Source: Nitrospira_D sp019636945
GTDB lineage: Bacteria > Nitrospirota > Nitrospiria > Nitrospirales > Nitrospiraceae
DNA length: 64,000 nt
Assembly (NCBI RefSeq): GCF_047338595.1
Contig: NZ_JBLFBO010000004.1
Span: 1-64,000 of the forward strand
Direction: 5' to 3'
Positions 26,465 through 36,002 of this stretch are shown piece by piece. Every line of letters begins with the position of its first letter. Position 1 is the first letter of the stretch. The translations under genes and the position numbers were made by a program. The notes below the pieces were generated by a model that saw only the letters and a list, made by a program, of their open reading frames with translations, was not told the DNA's origin and did no database searches.

Positions 26465-27583
26465 ATGACTTTCGGGTCAACCGTTGCTGTTTCTCTGGCT
26501 GACAGAAGCTACGAGATTACTATCCGAGCTGGGCTCTTGGAGAAACTCGGCAGGGAAATGAAGAGTCGCGGCCTGAAGGGAAAGATTGGAATTGTCACAG
26601 ACAGGCATGTTGCGCAGCATTACCTGAAAAAGATTGTCGAGTCCGCGAAGCGGGCTGGGCTTGAACCGGTCTCGATCATCCTTGCGCCTGGGGAACGGTC
26701 TAAGACGTTACAAACGGTGGAACGCATTCTTAATGTGTTGGCCCGACACCGGTTTGAACGGTCGTCGCATCTTTTGGCCTTGGGAGGTGGAGTGGTCGGG
26801 GATCTGGCCGGGTTTGCAGCCTCGATCTACCAACGTGGGATTCCATATATCCAAGTACCAACGACCCTTGTGGCACAAGTGGATTCCAGCGTCGGAGGAA
26901 AGACCGGTGTCGATCATCAACTAGGGAAGAACCTGATCGGGTCCTTCTATCAGCCGCGTGCAGTTTGGATCGATCCTCTGACCCTGCGTACGTTGCCCAG
27001 GCGCGAGTGGGTCGCCGGTCTTGCCGAGGTAATTAAGTATGGGATCATTGCAGATGAAGCATTTTTTGGGTATCTGGAACGGAAGATGCCTGCGCTGCAA
27101 AAACAGATCCCCCAGGTCGTGGCCAGTGTGGTGAAACGGTCTTGCGAAATCAAAGCCGAGGTTGTGGCGGCAGATGAGCGGGAATCCGATCGGAGGAGAA
27201 TTCTCAACTACGGCCATACGATCGGACATGCGCTGGAGGCGTTGGGAGGGTACACATCACTTGTGCATGGGGAGGCCGTCGGTATCGGGTTGGTACAGGA
27301 GGCTGATCTTGCATGTTTTCAAGGTTTCTGTACCCACAAGGTTGTCGAAGCTATTCGACGGATGGTCACTGAGGCAGGGCTAAGCGACCGTATGCCACAG
27401 GCGACGCCGACGAAGATTTGGAAGGCCATGCTTCACGACAAAAAGGTGTCGGCCGGACAGGTAATTGGCGTGTGGCCGATACGTATCGGAGAGGTTTGCA
27501 TGGCTCCGCTCGGCAAAAAGGTATTTGATCGGTGGGTTACTGAGTCACGATCCGTCTCGACCAACGTATCAGCTCTGTCGTGA
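26465..27583 (+). CDS. aroB: 3-dehydroquinate synthase
   Basis: Second step of the shikimate pathway: converts DAHP to 3-dehydroquinate using NAD and a metal. NAD-binding GGGVVGDLAGFAASIYQRGI, then VPTTLVAQVDSSVGGKTGVDH and the metal ligands in AEVIKYGII, NYGHTIGHALE and HGEAVGIG are present. 372 residues. It stands alone between two stem-loops and nadE; its Ser/Val-rich C-terminal tail is unremarkable. Confidence 0.96.
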   Translation: MTFGSTVAVSLADRSYEITIRAGLLEKLGREMKSRGLKGKIGIVTDRHVAQHYLKKIVESAKRAGLEPVSIILAPGERSKTLQTVERILNVLARHRFERSSHLLALGGGVVGDLAGFAASIYQRGIPYIQVPTTLVAQVDSSVGGKTGVDHQLGKNLIGSFYQPRAVWIDPLTLRTLPRREWVAGLAEVIKYGIIADEAFFGYLERKMPALQKQIPQVVASVVKRSCEIKAEVVAADERESDRRRILNYGHTIGHALEALGGYTSLVHGEAVGIGLVQEADLACFQGFCTHKVVEAIRRMVTEAGLSDRMPQATPTKIWKAMLHDKKVSAGQVIGVWPIRIGEVCMAPLGKKVFDRWVTESRSVSTNVSALS

Positions 27584-27678
27584 CGGCCTGATCGAGTGAG
27601 TCCCTGACCATGGCGGGATTTCTCCGTTTACCCGTCAGCGAAGTGTTCTCTCACGAGTGTCGGCTGACTTGGAGTGTG

Positions 27679-29448
27679 ATGAAGATCCTACGAATTGCTA
27701 TGGCACAGATGAATCCGACGGTTGGAGATCTGAACGGGAATGTTCGTCAGATCCTGAGTTGGGTTCGTGAAGCAAGAAAAGCCAAGGTCGACCTTGTGAC
27801 GTTTCCCGAACTGGCGATTACGGGATGTCCTCCGGAAGACCTTCTGCTGAAGCCCTGGTTTGTGAGTGAAAATACACGGGCCTTGCAAGAGATCATTCCG
27901 GCCTGTCATGGACTGGTGGCCATCGTGGGCTATGTGGGGCAAGATCTGAAGCGCAACCCAAGGTCCTCGAACAGCGGGGCAGGTGGCTCCGTGCTCTATA
28001 ACGCGGCGGCGTTGATTGCTGATCGTAGGTTGCTCGGGAACTATCACCAGCGGTCGTTGGTGAACCATGGGGTCTTCGACGACAGTCGATATTTTCAACC
28101 AGGTCAACGACTGTCATTGCTCCGAGTTCGTGGAGTCGTGATCGGTGTGACGCTCTGTGAAGATCTTGAGTGTTCGAAAGGCGTGATTCGTCGGCTGGCT
28201 GCAGTTGGGGCTGAGATCATCGTCAATATCAGCGCATCACCCTTTCATCGTGGGAAAAGCCGCACGAGAGAGCAGTTGTTGGCCGCTCGCGCGCGAGAAA
28301 ATGGGGTAATCGTTACATATACCAACATGGTCGGTGGTCAGGATGAGCTGGTGTTTGATGGGAACAGCGTGATCCTTGATAGCGCCGGTGGAGTGCTGGC
28401 TCGTGGTGGTGCGTTTCAAGAAGAGTTGGTGGTGGCTGATGTGGGCGTGGATGCGGTTCCGTCTGGACGTCGGACTCAGAGGAGGAAGACGCGGGTGGCC
28501 GAGACTATAGGTGCGGATCTGGATCGCTATTCGGTGAAAATGCCGGCCATAGAGAAGATGCGGCCTCCGATCGGATCGACCGTGACTGAACCGATTGAGG
28601 ATCTTGAAGAGATCTATCGGGCCTTGGTGCTAGCGGTCAAGGATTATGTGAGGAAGAATGGTTTTGCGCGGGTGGCGATTGGGCTGAGTGGCGGGGTTGA
28701 TTCAGCGTTAACGGCGGTGGTCGCGGTGGATGCGCTCGGAGCTGATCGAGTGCGAGGGGTCTTTCTACCGTCTCCCTACACCTCACAGGAAAGTGAGGCG
28801 GATGTGTCGGAGCTTGTGGGACGTCTGGGTATTGACTTAAGCGTGATCTCGATTACCCCTACGTTTGAATCCTATTGTCGCTCGCTGGCCCCGACGTTTG
28901 GCGATCGGCAGGTCGATGCGACAGAGGAAAATCTCCAGGCACGCATTCGCGGGACTCTGCTCATGGCGGTGTCGAACAAATTTGGAGACCTGGTGCTGAC
29001 GACTGGAAACAAGAGCGAGTTAAGCGTCGGGTATGCCACGCTCTATGGTGATATGGCCGGCGGTTTTGCCGTCATCAAGGATGTGCCGAAGACGATGGTC
29101 TACGCGTTGGCAAGGTTTCGGAATGGTCTCGGCTCCTCACCCGTGATCCCAAAGCGGACGCTGGATCGGCCTCCAAGTGCCGAGTTGCGTCCAGATCAAA
29201 AAGATGAAGATTCGTTACCCCCCTATTCTGTCCTCGATCTGATTCTTCAGGCATACGTCGAAGAGGATCGCTCTCCTGACGAAATCATCAAATCCGGATT
29301 CGATCGCGCTACGGTTGATCGGGTTGTGACGATGGTCGATCGCAGTGAGTTCAAGCGCCATCAGGCACCCATCGGCGTGAAAATTACGCCTCGCGCGCTC
29401 GGGAAGGATCGACGGATGCCCATTACTAACGGATTTCGAGGGTTGTAG
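27679..29448 (+). CDS. nadE: Glutamine-dependent NAD+ synthetase
   Basis: Final step of NAD synthesis, with an N-terminal nitrilase-like glutaminase domain (about residues 1-270) and a C-terminal NAD synthetase domain with P-loop LSGGVDSALTAVVAVDALG. ATG 27679 (MKILRIAMAQMNP) is chosen, with GGAG at 27671-27674; an upstream in-frame ATG at 27610 adds unrelated residues. Of the nitrilase triad, Glu44 (FPEL) and Cys160 (TLCED) are present. At the usual Lys position the sequence reads YHQRSLVNHGVFD, so Gln124 replaces Lys. Ammonia-driven synthesis should not be affected. 589 residues. Confidence 0.92.
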   Translation: MKILRIAMAQMNPTVGDLNGNVRQILSWVREARKAKVDLVTFPELAITGCPPEDLLLKPWFVSENTRALQEIIPACHGLVAIVGYVGQDLKRNPRSSNSGAGGSVLYNAAALIADRRLLGNYHQRSLVNHGVFDDSRYFQPGQRLSLLRVRGVVIGVTLCEDLECSKGVIRRLAAVGAEIIVNISASPFHRGKSRTREQLLAARARENGVIVTYTNMVGGQDELVFDGNSVILDSAGGVLARGGAFQEELVVADVGVDAVPSGRRTQRRKTRVAETIGADLDRYSVKMPAIEKMRPPIGSTVTEPIEDLEEIYRALVLAVKDYVRKNGFARVAIGLSGGVDSALTAVVAVDALGADRVRGVFLPSPYTSQESEADVSELVGRLGIDLSVISITPTFESYCRSLAPTFGDRQVDATEENLQARIRGTLLMAVSNKFGDLVLTTGNKSELSVGYATLYGDMAGGFAVIKDVPKTMVYALARFRNGLGSSPVIPKRTLDRPPSAELRPDQKDEDSLPPYSVLDLILQAYVEEDRSPDEIIKSGFDRATVDRVVTMVDRSEFKRHQAPIGVKITPRALGKDRRMPITNGFRGL

Positions 29449-29772
29449 AGGTTCCCTCCGTGTTTTCGATGGCTTATGAGCGGGGACAGCCTATGGAGGC
29501 GAGTGTTTCCTGCCTGATTATGGAGTTTGTTCTATCCCGCAAATCGATCCAGTGCCAAACAGTGCGAGTTCCAGTGCCTGGACGGCCTCCTTTATGATTT
29601 CGACATTGAGCGACAGCAATGGATAGGCTATGATACCTGCCCCAAAGTAAGGACGGCATACTGAGTGGGTGGCGGTGGTCTGCTCAGAGACCAGATCTCC
29701 CAGCTCGCAGGAGGGTGTTCCCTTCAGTGCCTTGATGGGTTGTGAACTGGCCGGGTGAAGGAGGGCGCTGAC
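29449..29772 (+). other. Intergenic region nadE-glnB (324 bases)
   Basis: No gene is supported on the + strand. No -24/-12 sigma-54 site was found, although rpoN is present and PII genes often use one. The - strand is open from 29979 to 29518, most of it antisense to glnB. Its last 70 or so residues, in the gap, look faintly protein-like (SLNVEIIKEAVQALELALFG) but have no recognised family or start, so no gene is called. Confidence 0.5.
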
Positions 29773-30111
29773 ATGAAGCTGGTTGAGGCAATCGTCAAGC
29801 CGTTCAAGTTGGAAGAGATCAAGGATGCGCTTTTGGAGATCGGTATTCAGGGCATGACCGTTTCGGAAGTCAAGGGGTTTGGGCGTCAGAAGGGGCACAA
29901 GGAAACCTATCGTGGGCAAGAATATACGATTGAGTTTGTTCCAAAGGTCAAGATCGAGGTTGCCGTCAAAGATGCCCAAGTTCCTCGAGTCATTGAGGCT
30001 ATCATGACGGCGGCCAAGACCGGTAGTATCGGAGACGGCAAGATTTTTGTGCGAGAACTAAGCGATGTTGTGCGGATTCGGACTGGAGAAACAGGAGAGT
30101 TGGCCCTGTGA
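29773..30111 (+). CDS. glnB: Nitrogen regulatory protein PII
   Basis: Trimeric sensor of 2-oxoglutarate, ATP and ADP. MKLVEAIVKPFKLEEIKDAL is canonical. The T-loop YRGQEYTIEFVPK has Tyr51, the uridylylation site, and the C-terminal GSIGDGKIFV plus RIRTGE bind nucleotide. 112 residues from ATG 29773 (GAAGGAGG upstream). It lies 59 bases before glnA, so the sensor and its target are probably co-expressed. Confidence 0.96.
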   Translation: MKLVEAIVKPFKLEEIKDALLEIGIQGMTVSEVKGFGRQKGHKETYRGQEYTIEFVPKVKIEVAVKDAQVPRVIEAIMTAAKTGSIGDGKIFVRELSDVVRIRTGETGELAL

Positions 30112-30170
30112 GGGGAACGAGACTTGAGTGGTGAACAGTCATCGCTGAAGATCTCCAAAGGAGGATGGCA

Positions 30171-31580
30171 ATGAACGTGCGTGAGGTCTTGGAGTTCGCG
30201 AAGAAACACAGAGTACAGATGGTGGACTTGAAATTCATCGATCTGCCGGGTGTGTGGCAGCATATGACCATCCCTGTGAGCGAACTGACGGAAACCTTGT
30301 TCAAGGACGGCTCCGGCCTTGACGGATCGTCGATTCGTGGCTGGAAGGCGATCAACAACAGCGATTTGTTGGTGGTTCCTGATCCGGCGACGGCTTTCTT
30401 GGATCCGTTTACGGCGGTGCCCACACTCAGCTTAACCGGCAATGTCGTGGATCCGATTTCCCGTGAGAATTATGAGCGGGATCCACGGTTTATCGCACAA
30501 AAGGCGGAACGCTATCTCCAAAGCACCAAGATCGGCGACAACTCGTTCTGGGGACCGGAAGCAGAGTTCTTTATTTTCGATCATGCGCGCTATGATCAGA
30601 CGAGTCACAGCGGCTTCTATTATCTCGATTCGGAAGAAGGCGCGTGGAACATGGGGCAAGAGGGAATCAACCTCGGGGGAAAGCTTCGGCATAAGCAGGG
30701 GTATTTCCCCGTCGCGCCGGCCGATACCCAGCAAGATATCCGGAGTGAAATGGTCCTGGAAATGGAAAAGATCGGCATTGAGGTGGAAAAGCATCACCAC
30801 GAGACCGCCACTGCCGGCCAAGCCGAGATCGATATTCGATTTGATACGCTCCTGCGTACGGCGGACAAGATGATGATGTACAAGTACATCGTCAAGAATG
30901 TGGCTCGTCGTCATGGAAAGACGGTGACCTTCATGCCCAAGCCGCTCTTCGGCGATGCCGGATCTGGGATGCACACGCACCAGAGCATTTGGAAGGAGGG
31001 GAAGCCGCTCTTTGCCGGGAAAGACTACGCAGGAATTTCGCAGCTCTGCCTGTATTATATCGGCGGGATTCTCAAGCACGCGCCGGCCCTGGCGGCCTTT
31101 ACGAATCCAACGACAAACTCCTACAAGCGCATTACCCCTGGATTCGAAGCGCCAGTGCTGTTGGCCTACTCCAGTCGGAACCGATCTGCGGGCGTCCGTA
31201 TTCCCATGTATTCGCCGAGCCCCAAGGCGAAGCGAATCGAAGTGCGATTTCCAGATCCATCCTGCAATCCCTATTTGGCATTTTCGGCGATGCTTATGGC
31301 GGGGCTTGACGGGATTCAGAACAAGATCAACCCAGGTGAGCCGGCTGAAAAGGACCTGTACGATCTTGATCCGAAGGAAGCGGCCAGCATTCCCACCATG
31401 CCTGGGAGCTTGGATGAGGCGATAAACAGTTTGGAGAGAGACTATCAGTTCCTTCTCAAAGGAGAGGTGTTTACGGAAGATCTGATCGAAGCCTGGATCG
31501 GCTATAAGCGGAGCAAGGAGATTGATCCGATGCGCCTGCGCCCGCATCCGTACGAATTTTTCATGTATTACGACGTCTAG
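30171..31580 (+). CDS. glnA: Glutamine synthetase, type I (GSI-beta-like)
   Basis: Makes glutamine from glutamate, NH3 and ATP. GSGLDGSSIRGW, FWGPEAEFFIFD, GDAGSGMHTHQSIW (ammonia and metal site) and NRSAGVRIP with KRIEVRFPDPSCNPYLAFSA are intact. Tyr397 in KDLYDLDPKEA is the adenylylation site, matching the GlnE-type enzymes at 44656-48743. ATG 30171 is used: AAAGGAGG at 30157-30164 is ideally placed, while an ATG at 30165 abuts it. 469 residues. Confidence 0.97.
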   Translation: MNVREVLEFAKKHRVQMVDLKFIDLPGVWQHMTIPVSELTETLFKDGSGLDGSSIRGWKAINNSDLLVVPDPATAFLDPFTAVPTLSLTGNVVDPISRENYERDPRFIAQKAERYLQSTKIGDNSFWGPEAEFFIFDHARYDQTSHSGFYYLDSEEGAWNMGQEGINLGGKLRHKQGYFPVAPADTQQDIRSEMVLEMEKIGIEVEKHHHETATAGQAEIDIRFDTLLRTADKMMMYKYIVKNVARRHGKTVTFMPKPLFGDAGSGMHTHQSIWKEGKPLFAGKDYAGISQLCLYYIGGILKHAPALAAFTNPTTNSYKRITPGFEAPVLLAYSSRNRSAGVRIPMYSPSPKAKRIEVRFPDPSCNPYLAFSAMLMAGLDGIQNKINPGEPAEKDLYDLDPKEAASIPTMPGSLDEAINSLERDYQFLLKGEVFTEDLIEAWIGYKRSKEIDPMRLRPHPYEFFMYYDV

Positions 31581-31602
31581 TGTCTGTCACTCATCGGCAT
31601 GG

Positions 31603-31641
31603 GCGGGAAGCTTGGAGCGGTCACGCGTCAAGGCTTCCCGC
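31603..31641. terminator. Stem-loop at the convergent glnA / 31628 junction
   Basis: GCGGGAAGC (31603-31611) pairs with GCTTCCCGC (31633-31641), with a further TTG/CAA after a one-base bulge. It lies between two convergent genes, its right arm inside the last codons of the - strand gene. No T-run follows, so termination is uncertain. Confidence 0.45.
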
Positions 31642-32038
31642 AGGCCGCCTTCGAAAGTGCGTGATCAACACCGTGGGTGCCGATCGCCTGCCAGTTGCCA
31701 TTTTCAATGTAGCCAGAGCGTGACCGGCCAGTGCCCATCTGGCGGGAAAACTCGATCACTTGGAGCGTTCGTACTCGTGAGTTCGCACAGTCGAATTCCT
31801 TGTGCGTTTTCAACGACAGGAAGCGCGTGGTGTTGTTCCACTTGAGATCCGTGAGCTGCCAAAGGGTCGCACGAGTGCCTGTTCGCTGAATCTGCTCGGG
31901 ATCAACATAGATCGTCTCAAGCCCAGCCGGTTGGTACTCTTTCTCGATCGCAATCCATCCCGCAAAAACTGGGTTAACCCAGACAATCAGTACTACAGAC
32001 AGAAGGCATAATGGACTGGGAACGATCCGGTTTGACAT
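31628..32038 (-). CDS. Exported protein resembling the surface-adhesin E family
   Basis: 136 residues from ATG 32038 (an in-frame start at 32077 adds 13). A signal peptide (about residues 1-26, ending NPVFAG) is followed by GWIAIEKEYQPAGLETIYVDPEQIQRTGTRATLWQLTDLK and a pair of cysteines (DCANSRVRTLQ and AACGKP) that could form a disulfide. The WQL.D.K pattern and the layout resemble Adhesin_E-type proteins, but the match is from memory and function is unknown. It is convergent with glnA. Confidence 0.6.
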   Translation of the reverse strand: MSNRIVPSPLCLLSVVLIVWVNPVFAGWIAIEKEYQPAGLETIYVDPEQIQRTGTRATLWQLTDLKWNNTTRFLSLKTHKEFDCANSRVRTLQVIEFSRQMGTGRSRSGYIENGNWQAIGTHGVDHALSKAACGKP

Positions 32039-32208
32039 CGAATGCCTGGTTAAGTGAATACTGGACGGAATGGACATACGGGGTCCCGGGCAGAAAAATC
32101 AAGCGGGAATTTATGGGGTCTGTCAGTGGGCTTCTTCCTGCATCAGGGATAGCTTGAGCAGCGTCATCGCATAGGGTATTCTCTCGTTCACAACAGAGGA
32201 GGGCGCCG

Positions 32209-32970
32209 ATGCCGAAACGAGTCCGCACAGGGTTGACCCGGAGTGATATTCTCGACCGGTATGTCGAGCGGTTTAAACAGCAGCTCGTAAAATTCCAGCC
32301 CTTTCTTTCACGCAGGCGGACATCACTTTCCCTAGAAGAGTTTGATGAGTCGGCTGAAGAGCTGATCGGACAGGTGTTCGGCGCCGCATCAGATGAATCC
32401 GAAGCCTACTTCTTTGCAAAGTCCGGTGAATCGGCACTGTTGCCGGAAGAAGCGCAGGAGAGCGGGACGCACAATGTCGAGCGTGAAAGCCTTCACCAGC
32501 GTCGGCAAGTGTTGGAAAGCTGTCTGGCGGATCTTGAATTGCGTCGCCGTCTGCAGGCGACGAGGAAAGGCAAGGGACTTGACCAGGCGCTCGTCGAAGA
32601 CTATATGTCGCATGAGGTACGGAGTATCCATAAAGACGCCACGATCAAACAGGCAGGGCAGCTGTTGCAGAAGTACAAGGTGGGCTCACTGATCGTGGAC
32701 GATGGTTCACGCTATATCGGCATTGTGACGGATTCAGATCTGACGAGAAAGGCGGTTGCCAAAGGGCTTGATCCGAACATGACGACAGTGGCAACCTGCA
32801 TGAGCCGTTCCATCGTCACGATTGAAGAGGATGAGTCTTTGTCTGAAGCGAGGGCGCTCATGAAGAAGCAGGGGATCCGACATCTTCCCGTGACGGCTGA
32901 TGCCACTATTATTGGCGTCCTTTCTGTCTCCGATCTCCTCCGAGCCTTTGAAGAGTTGAAACCGTCCTAA
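32209..32970 (+). CDS. CBS-domain pair protein
   Basis: 253 residues. The first 125 or so are Arg/Glu-rich, predicted helical and not assigned; a leading MPKRVRTGLTRSDILDRYVE helix is notable. The C-terminal half is a Bateman module: VEDYMSHEVRSIHKDATIKQAGQLLQKYKVGSLIV...GIVTDSDLTRKAV, then CMSRSIVTIEEDESLSEARALMKKQGIRHLPV...GVLSVSDLLRAF. Such modules usually bind adenosine nucleotides. It stands alone between the Adhesin_E-like gene and uup; partner unknown. Confidence 0.8.
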   Translation: MPKRVRTGLTRSDILDRYVERFKQQLVKFQPFLSRRRTSLSLEEFDESAEELIGQVFGAASDESEAYFFAKSGESALLPEEAQESGTHNVERESLHQRRQVLESCLADLELRRRLQATRKGKGLDQALVEDYMSHEVRSIHKDATIKQAGQLLQKYKVGSLIVDDGSRYIGIVTDSDLTRKAVAKGLDPNMTTVATCMSRSIVTIEEDESLSEARALMKKQGIRHLPVTADATIIGVLSVSDLLRAFEELKPS

Positions 32971-33098
32971 CCATCCAATCTGGTTGCAAGACCATCCTAC
33001 AGTGCTTCAGTCTATTCAAGAAGGTGGTGGACCATGTCCTTGGGAAGGTATGTGCACTGGACTAACACTGTCACCATGGAATTAGGTCATCGCTAATT

Positions 33099-34919
33099 AT
33101 GCCGCCTGCCATCCTGCTCAGTTGTGAGTCTCTTGGGAAAAGTTATGGGGTGAAACCGTTGTTCACCGACCTGTCGCTCGGATTGAGCGAGGGGGATCAT
33201 GTCGGCCTCATTGGGCCGAACGGGTCCGGGAAATCGACGTTGCTCAAAATTCTCGCCGGATTTGAGGAACCAGACAGCGGTACTCGTTCTGTGCGACGAC
33301 AGCTCAGGATCGGCTATGTACCGCAGGAACCGTCGTTTGCCGAACAGCACTCAGTCGAAGATGCGCTGGTTCGAGTACTTTTCGACGAGGGGCTGGACCC
33401 TCATGAACAGGGTGGGCGCATCGCCAGAGCTCTGAGTCTCGGCGGGTTTACCCGCACTGATCAAACCGTCTCGACACTGTCCGGCGGATGGAAGAAGCGA
33501 CTGGCGATTGCACGGTCGCTGATGTTGGAGCCGGATGTGCTGCTTCTGGACGAGCCGACCAACCATCTGGACGTCGAGGGTATTCTCTGGCTCGAAGGCC
33601 TCCTGAAAGCCGAGCCCCATGCCTTCATCGTGATCAGTCACGACCGGCGCTTTTTGGAAGCGGTCACTACCAGGATTTGGGAACTGAATCGCCAATACCC
33701 CAATGGTCTCTTTGAGGCCAAGGGTCGATACAGCGAGTTTTTGGAGCAGCGCGATGCAGCATTGCAGGCCCAGGCCGACTATCAGGCCTCGTTGGCCAAC
33801 AGAGTTCGGCGAGAGGTGGAATGGCTGCGGAGAGGTCCCAAAGCCAGGACGACCAAAGCCAAGGCTCGGATCGACCAGGCCGGTCAGATGATCAGTGAAC
33901 TAACAGATATCGAGTCTCGGCAATCCAAGGGGTCTGCAGGGATTGATTTCACCGCCTCAGGGCGACGGTCCAAGAAGCTGATTGAGGTGGTCGGTTTGGC
34001 GAAGACGCTGGGTGCGCAACCGATCGTGAACAATCTTGATCTGCAGGTCGGGCCGGGTGAGCGGATTGGGCTGCTCGGACCGAATGGGAGCGGCAAATCC
34101 ACACTGCTCAAACTGCTGGCCGGCAGCTTGACGCCTGACGCTGGTACGATTACTCACGCCGATCGATTGCGTATTGTCACCTTCGAGCAACATCGAGAGT
34201 CCCTGGATCAGCAGGTCTCATTGCGGCGAGCCCTTGCTCCAGCCGGTGGCGATGCCGTCGTGTATCAGGACCGGTCCGTCCATCTGGTTTCATGGGCCAA
34301 GCGCTTTCTGTTCCGCCCGGAACAGTTGGATCTCCTGGTTTCTCGCTTGTCCGGCGGGGAACAGGCCAGATTGTTGATCGCCCGACTCATGCTTCAGCCA
34401 GCGGATCTCTTGATCCTCGATGAACCGACGAACGACTTGGATATTCCCACGCTCGATGTGCTGGAAGACAGCCTGCTGGAATTTACCGGAGCACTAGTTC
34501 TTGTGACCCACGACCGATGGCTACTGGACCGCGTCTCCACCAGGCTGCTGGCATTGGATGGAGCAGGCCATGCCGAATGGTTCGCCGACTATGCGCAATG
34601 GGAAGCGGGGCAGGAAAGGAAAACGACCGAGGAAAGAAGCATTCGGGTTTCTGAGGAACGCTCTGCCTTGGGCAAACCATCAAAACGGAAAGGTTTGTCG
34701 TACAAAGAGCAGAAGGAATGGGATCAGATCGAAACAAGGATCCTGAAAGCCGAAGAACGGGTTGCCACCTGCCAAGCCGCCGCCGATGATCCGTCCATCA
34801 TGTCATCAGCTGTTGATTTACAAGAGCGACATGCTGCACTCCATGCGGCTCAGCAGGATGTCGAACGGCTCTATGCGAGATGGGCTGAGCTGGATGAAAA
34901 GCGAGCTCAGGCGGTCTAA
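33099..34919 (+). CDS. uup: ABC-F family ATPase, Uup type
   Basis: 606 residues, two ABC domains in one chain and no membrane segments. Walker A GPNGSGKSTLLK occurs twice, signatures LSGGWKKRLAIARS and LSGGEQARLLIARL, Walker B LLLDEPTNHLDVEG and LILDEPTNDLDIPT. The linker EVEWLRRGPKARTTKAKARI and a C-terminal charged coiled coil (about residues 515-600) point to Uup rather than EttA or YheS. Family members act on ribosomes or DNA structures; which applies here is not visible. Confidence 0.88.
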   Translation: MPPAILLSCESLGKSYGVKPLFTDLSLGLSEGDHVGLIGPNGSGKSTLLKILAGFEEPDSGTRSVRRQLRIGYVPQEPSFAEQHSVEDALVRVLFDEGLDPHEQGGRIARALSLGGFTRTDQTVSTLSGGWKKRLAIARSLMLEPDVLLLDEPTNHLDVEGILWLEGLLKAEPHAFIVISHDRRFLEAVTTRIWELNRQYPNGLFEAKGRYSEFLEQRDAALQAQADYQASLANRVRREVEWLRRGPKARTTKAKARIDQAGQMISELTDIESRQSKGSAGIDFTASGRRSKKLIEVVGLAKTLGAQPIVNNLDLQVGPGERIGLLGPNGSGKSTLLKLLAGSLTPDAGTITHADRLRIVTFEQHRESLDQQVSLRRALAPAGGDAVVYQDRSVHLVSWAKRFLFRPEQLDLLVSRLSGGEQARLLIARLMLQPADLLILDEPTNDLDIPTLDVLEDSLLEFTGALVLVTHDRWLLDRVSTRLLALDGAGHAEWFADYAQWEAGQERKTTEERSIRVSEERSALGKPSKRKGLSYKEQKEWDQIETRILKAEERVATCQAAADDPSIMSSAVDLQERHAALHAAQQDVERLYARWAELDEKRAQAV

Positions 34920-35057
34920 CGCAGACCTTCATAACCTGCGAAGAGCGGAGTGATCAGATGAGCCATTCCCGGCGCCTGCCAGTTGGCTTCGCAGCCGTTA
35001 CCAAATTATCCTCAACCCTACCGAGCGTTCTCGGTCAAGTCGTGGTCAGTTGAACAC

Positions 35058-35085
35058 TACAGTTCGGTCTATGCGTAACCGATAG
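35058..35085 (+). promoter_or_regulatory. Sigma-28-like promoter of the first HDOD gene
   Basis: TACAGTTC (35058-35065), 12 bases, ACCGATAG (35078-35085). Compared with the FliA/SigD consensus (TAAAGTTT and GCCGATAA), each half matches at six of eight positions. The same pattern and spacing precedes the other two HDOD genes (37762-37789 and 38049-38076). Confidence 0.55.
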
Positions 35086-35144
35086 AGAAGGTGAGGGCAC
35101 ATCTACATCAACAGAGAGACGCCCAACGGCGAGGAGTCGCGACC

Positions 35145-36002
35145 ATGCCAACAGCGCAAGAACTGGTGCAGTCCTGTACCTCCATTTTCACCTTGCCGGA
35201 GATCTATTTCCGCGTACGGGAAGTGGTCGACGATTCCAATTCGACCATGGGGGATCTTGCCGAGGTTTTGAAGCTCGATCCGGCCATTTCAGCGAGACTT
35301 CTTCGCATTGTCAACAGCCCCATCTATGGGTTTCCAAAACAGATCGATACGATTTCCCGTGCCGTCAGTCTGCTTGGAACGCAGGCGACCATCGACCTTG
35401 TGACAGCGACGACGATCGGAAAAACCTTTGCGGGAGTGCCGGTCCAACTGATGGATGTGTCGAAGTTCTGGCATCGGAGTGTACTCTGCGCGTTGCTGGC
35501 CGGAAAGCTTGCGAAGTCCTGTGGGATTAAGGACAGCGAGCGGTTTTTCGTGGAAGGCCTGCTGAGAGATCTTGGTCACTATGTCCTCTATCAATATGCA
35601 CCGGAGCGGGCCCAGTCTGCACTCATCGAAGCAGGCTACCTCGGGTCCTCTCTGGCTGAAGTGGAACAGTCCAATATTGGGTGTGACTTTGCTGAGGTGG
35701 GGGCTGAACTCATCCACTCCTGGGGGATGCCCGTGCAGATTGAACAGGCTATCCGTCATCAACTGCGCCCGAACGAAGCCGGTGACTATGTTCAGCATGC
35801 ATCCATTGTGCATTTGGCTGGAGAGGTCGTCGATTTTGAGGATCGCGATCGGAACTGGCGACCCGCCGAAGTGCCATGCAGTCCGCAGGCCCTGGAGGCG
35901 ACAGGCTTTGTGCTGGCCAACCTACCTGAACTGATGACGGATGCTCAGGCCCAGCTGAATGAGACGCTCGCGCTGGTGTATCCGCAGGCCGTCGCCGCCT
36001 AA
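35145..36002 (+). CDS. HDOD-domain signalling protein
   Basis: 285 residues from ATG 35145 (GAGGAG upstream; a start at 35091 is rejected). The HDOD domain spans about residues 10-215: LPEIYFRVREVVDDSNSTMGDLAEVLKLDPAISARLLRIVNSPIYGFP, ISRAVSLLGTQATIDLV, then LLRDLGHYVLYQ. HDOD domains are HD-fold relatives lacking the phosphohydrolase metal site; here RDLGH replaces the usual HD. Members are linked to c-di-GMP and motility signalling. It is collinear with the 38128 gene (same length, many identical blocks such as AEVEQSNIGCDFAEVGAEL), so the two are recent paralogs. Confidence 0.85.
   Translation: MPTAQELVQSCTSIFTLPEIYFRVREVVDDSNSTMGDLAEVLKLDPAISARLLRIVNSPIYGFPKQIDTISRAVSLLGTQATIDLVTATTIGKTFAGVPVQLMDVSKFWHRSVLCALLAGKLAKSCGIKDSERFFVEGLLRDLGHYVLYQYAPERAQSALIEAGYLGSSLAEVEQSNIGCDFAEVGAELIHSWGMPVQIEQAIRHQLRPNEAGDYVQHASIVHLAGEVVDFEDRDRNWRPAEVPCSPQALEATGFVLANLPELMTDAQAQLNETLALVYPQAVAA

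Noticed and set aside
29518..29979. Minus-strand open frame upstream of and across glnB
   Set aside because: Nearly half is antisense to glnB; the remainder has no family, start or ribosome site.
29449..30170. Sigma-54 promoter for glnB or glnA
   Set aside because: Searched for TGGCAC-N5-TTGC-like sites because rpoN is present; nothing with the invariant GG and GC at the right spacing was found.
30432..31547. 371-residue open frame antisense to glnA
   Set aside because: Lies wholly within a clear glutamine synthetase gene; no start signal or domain.
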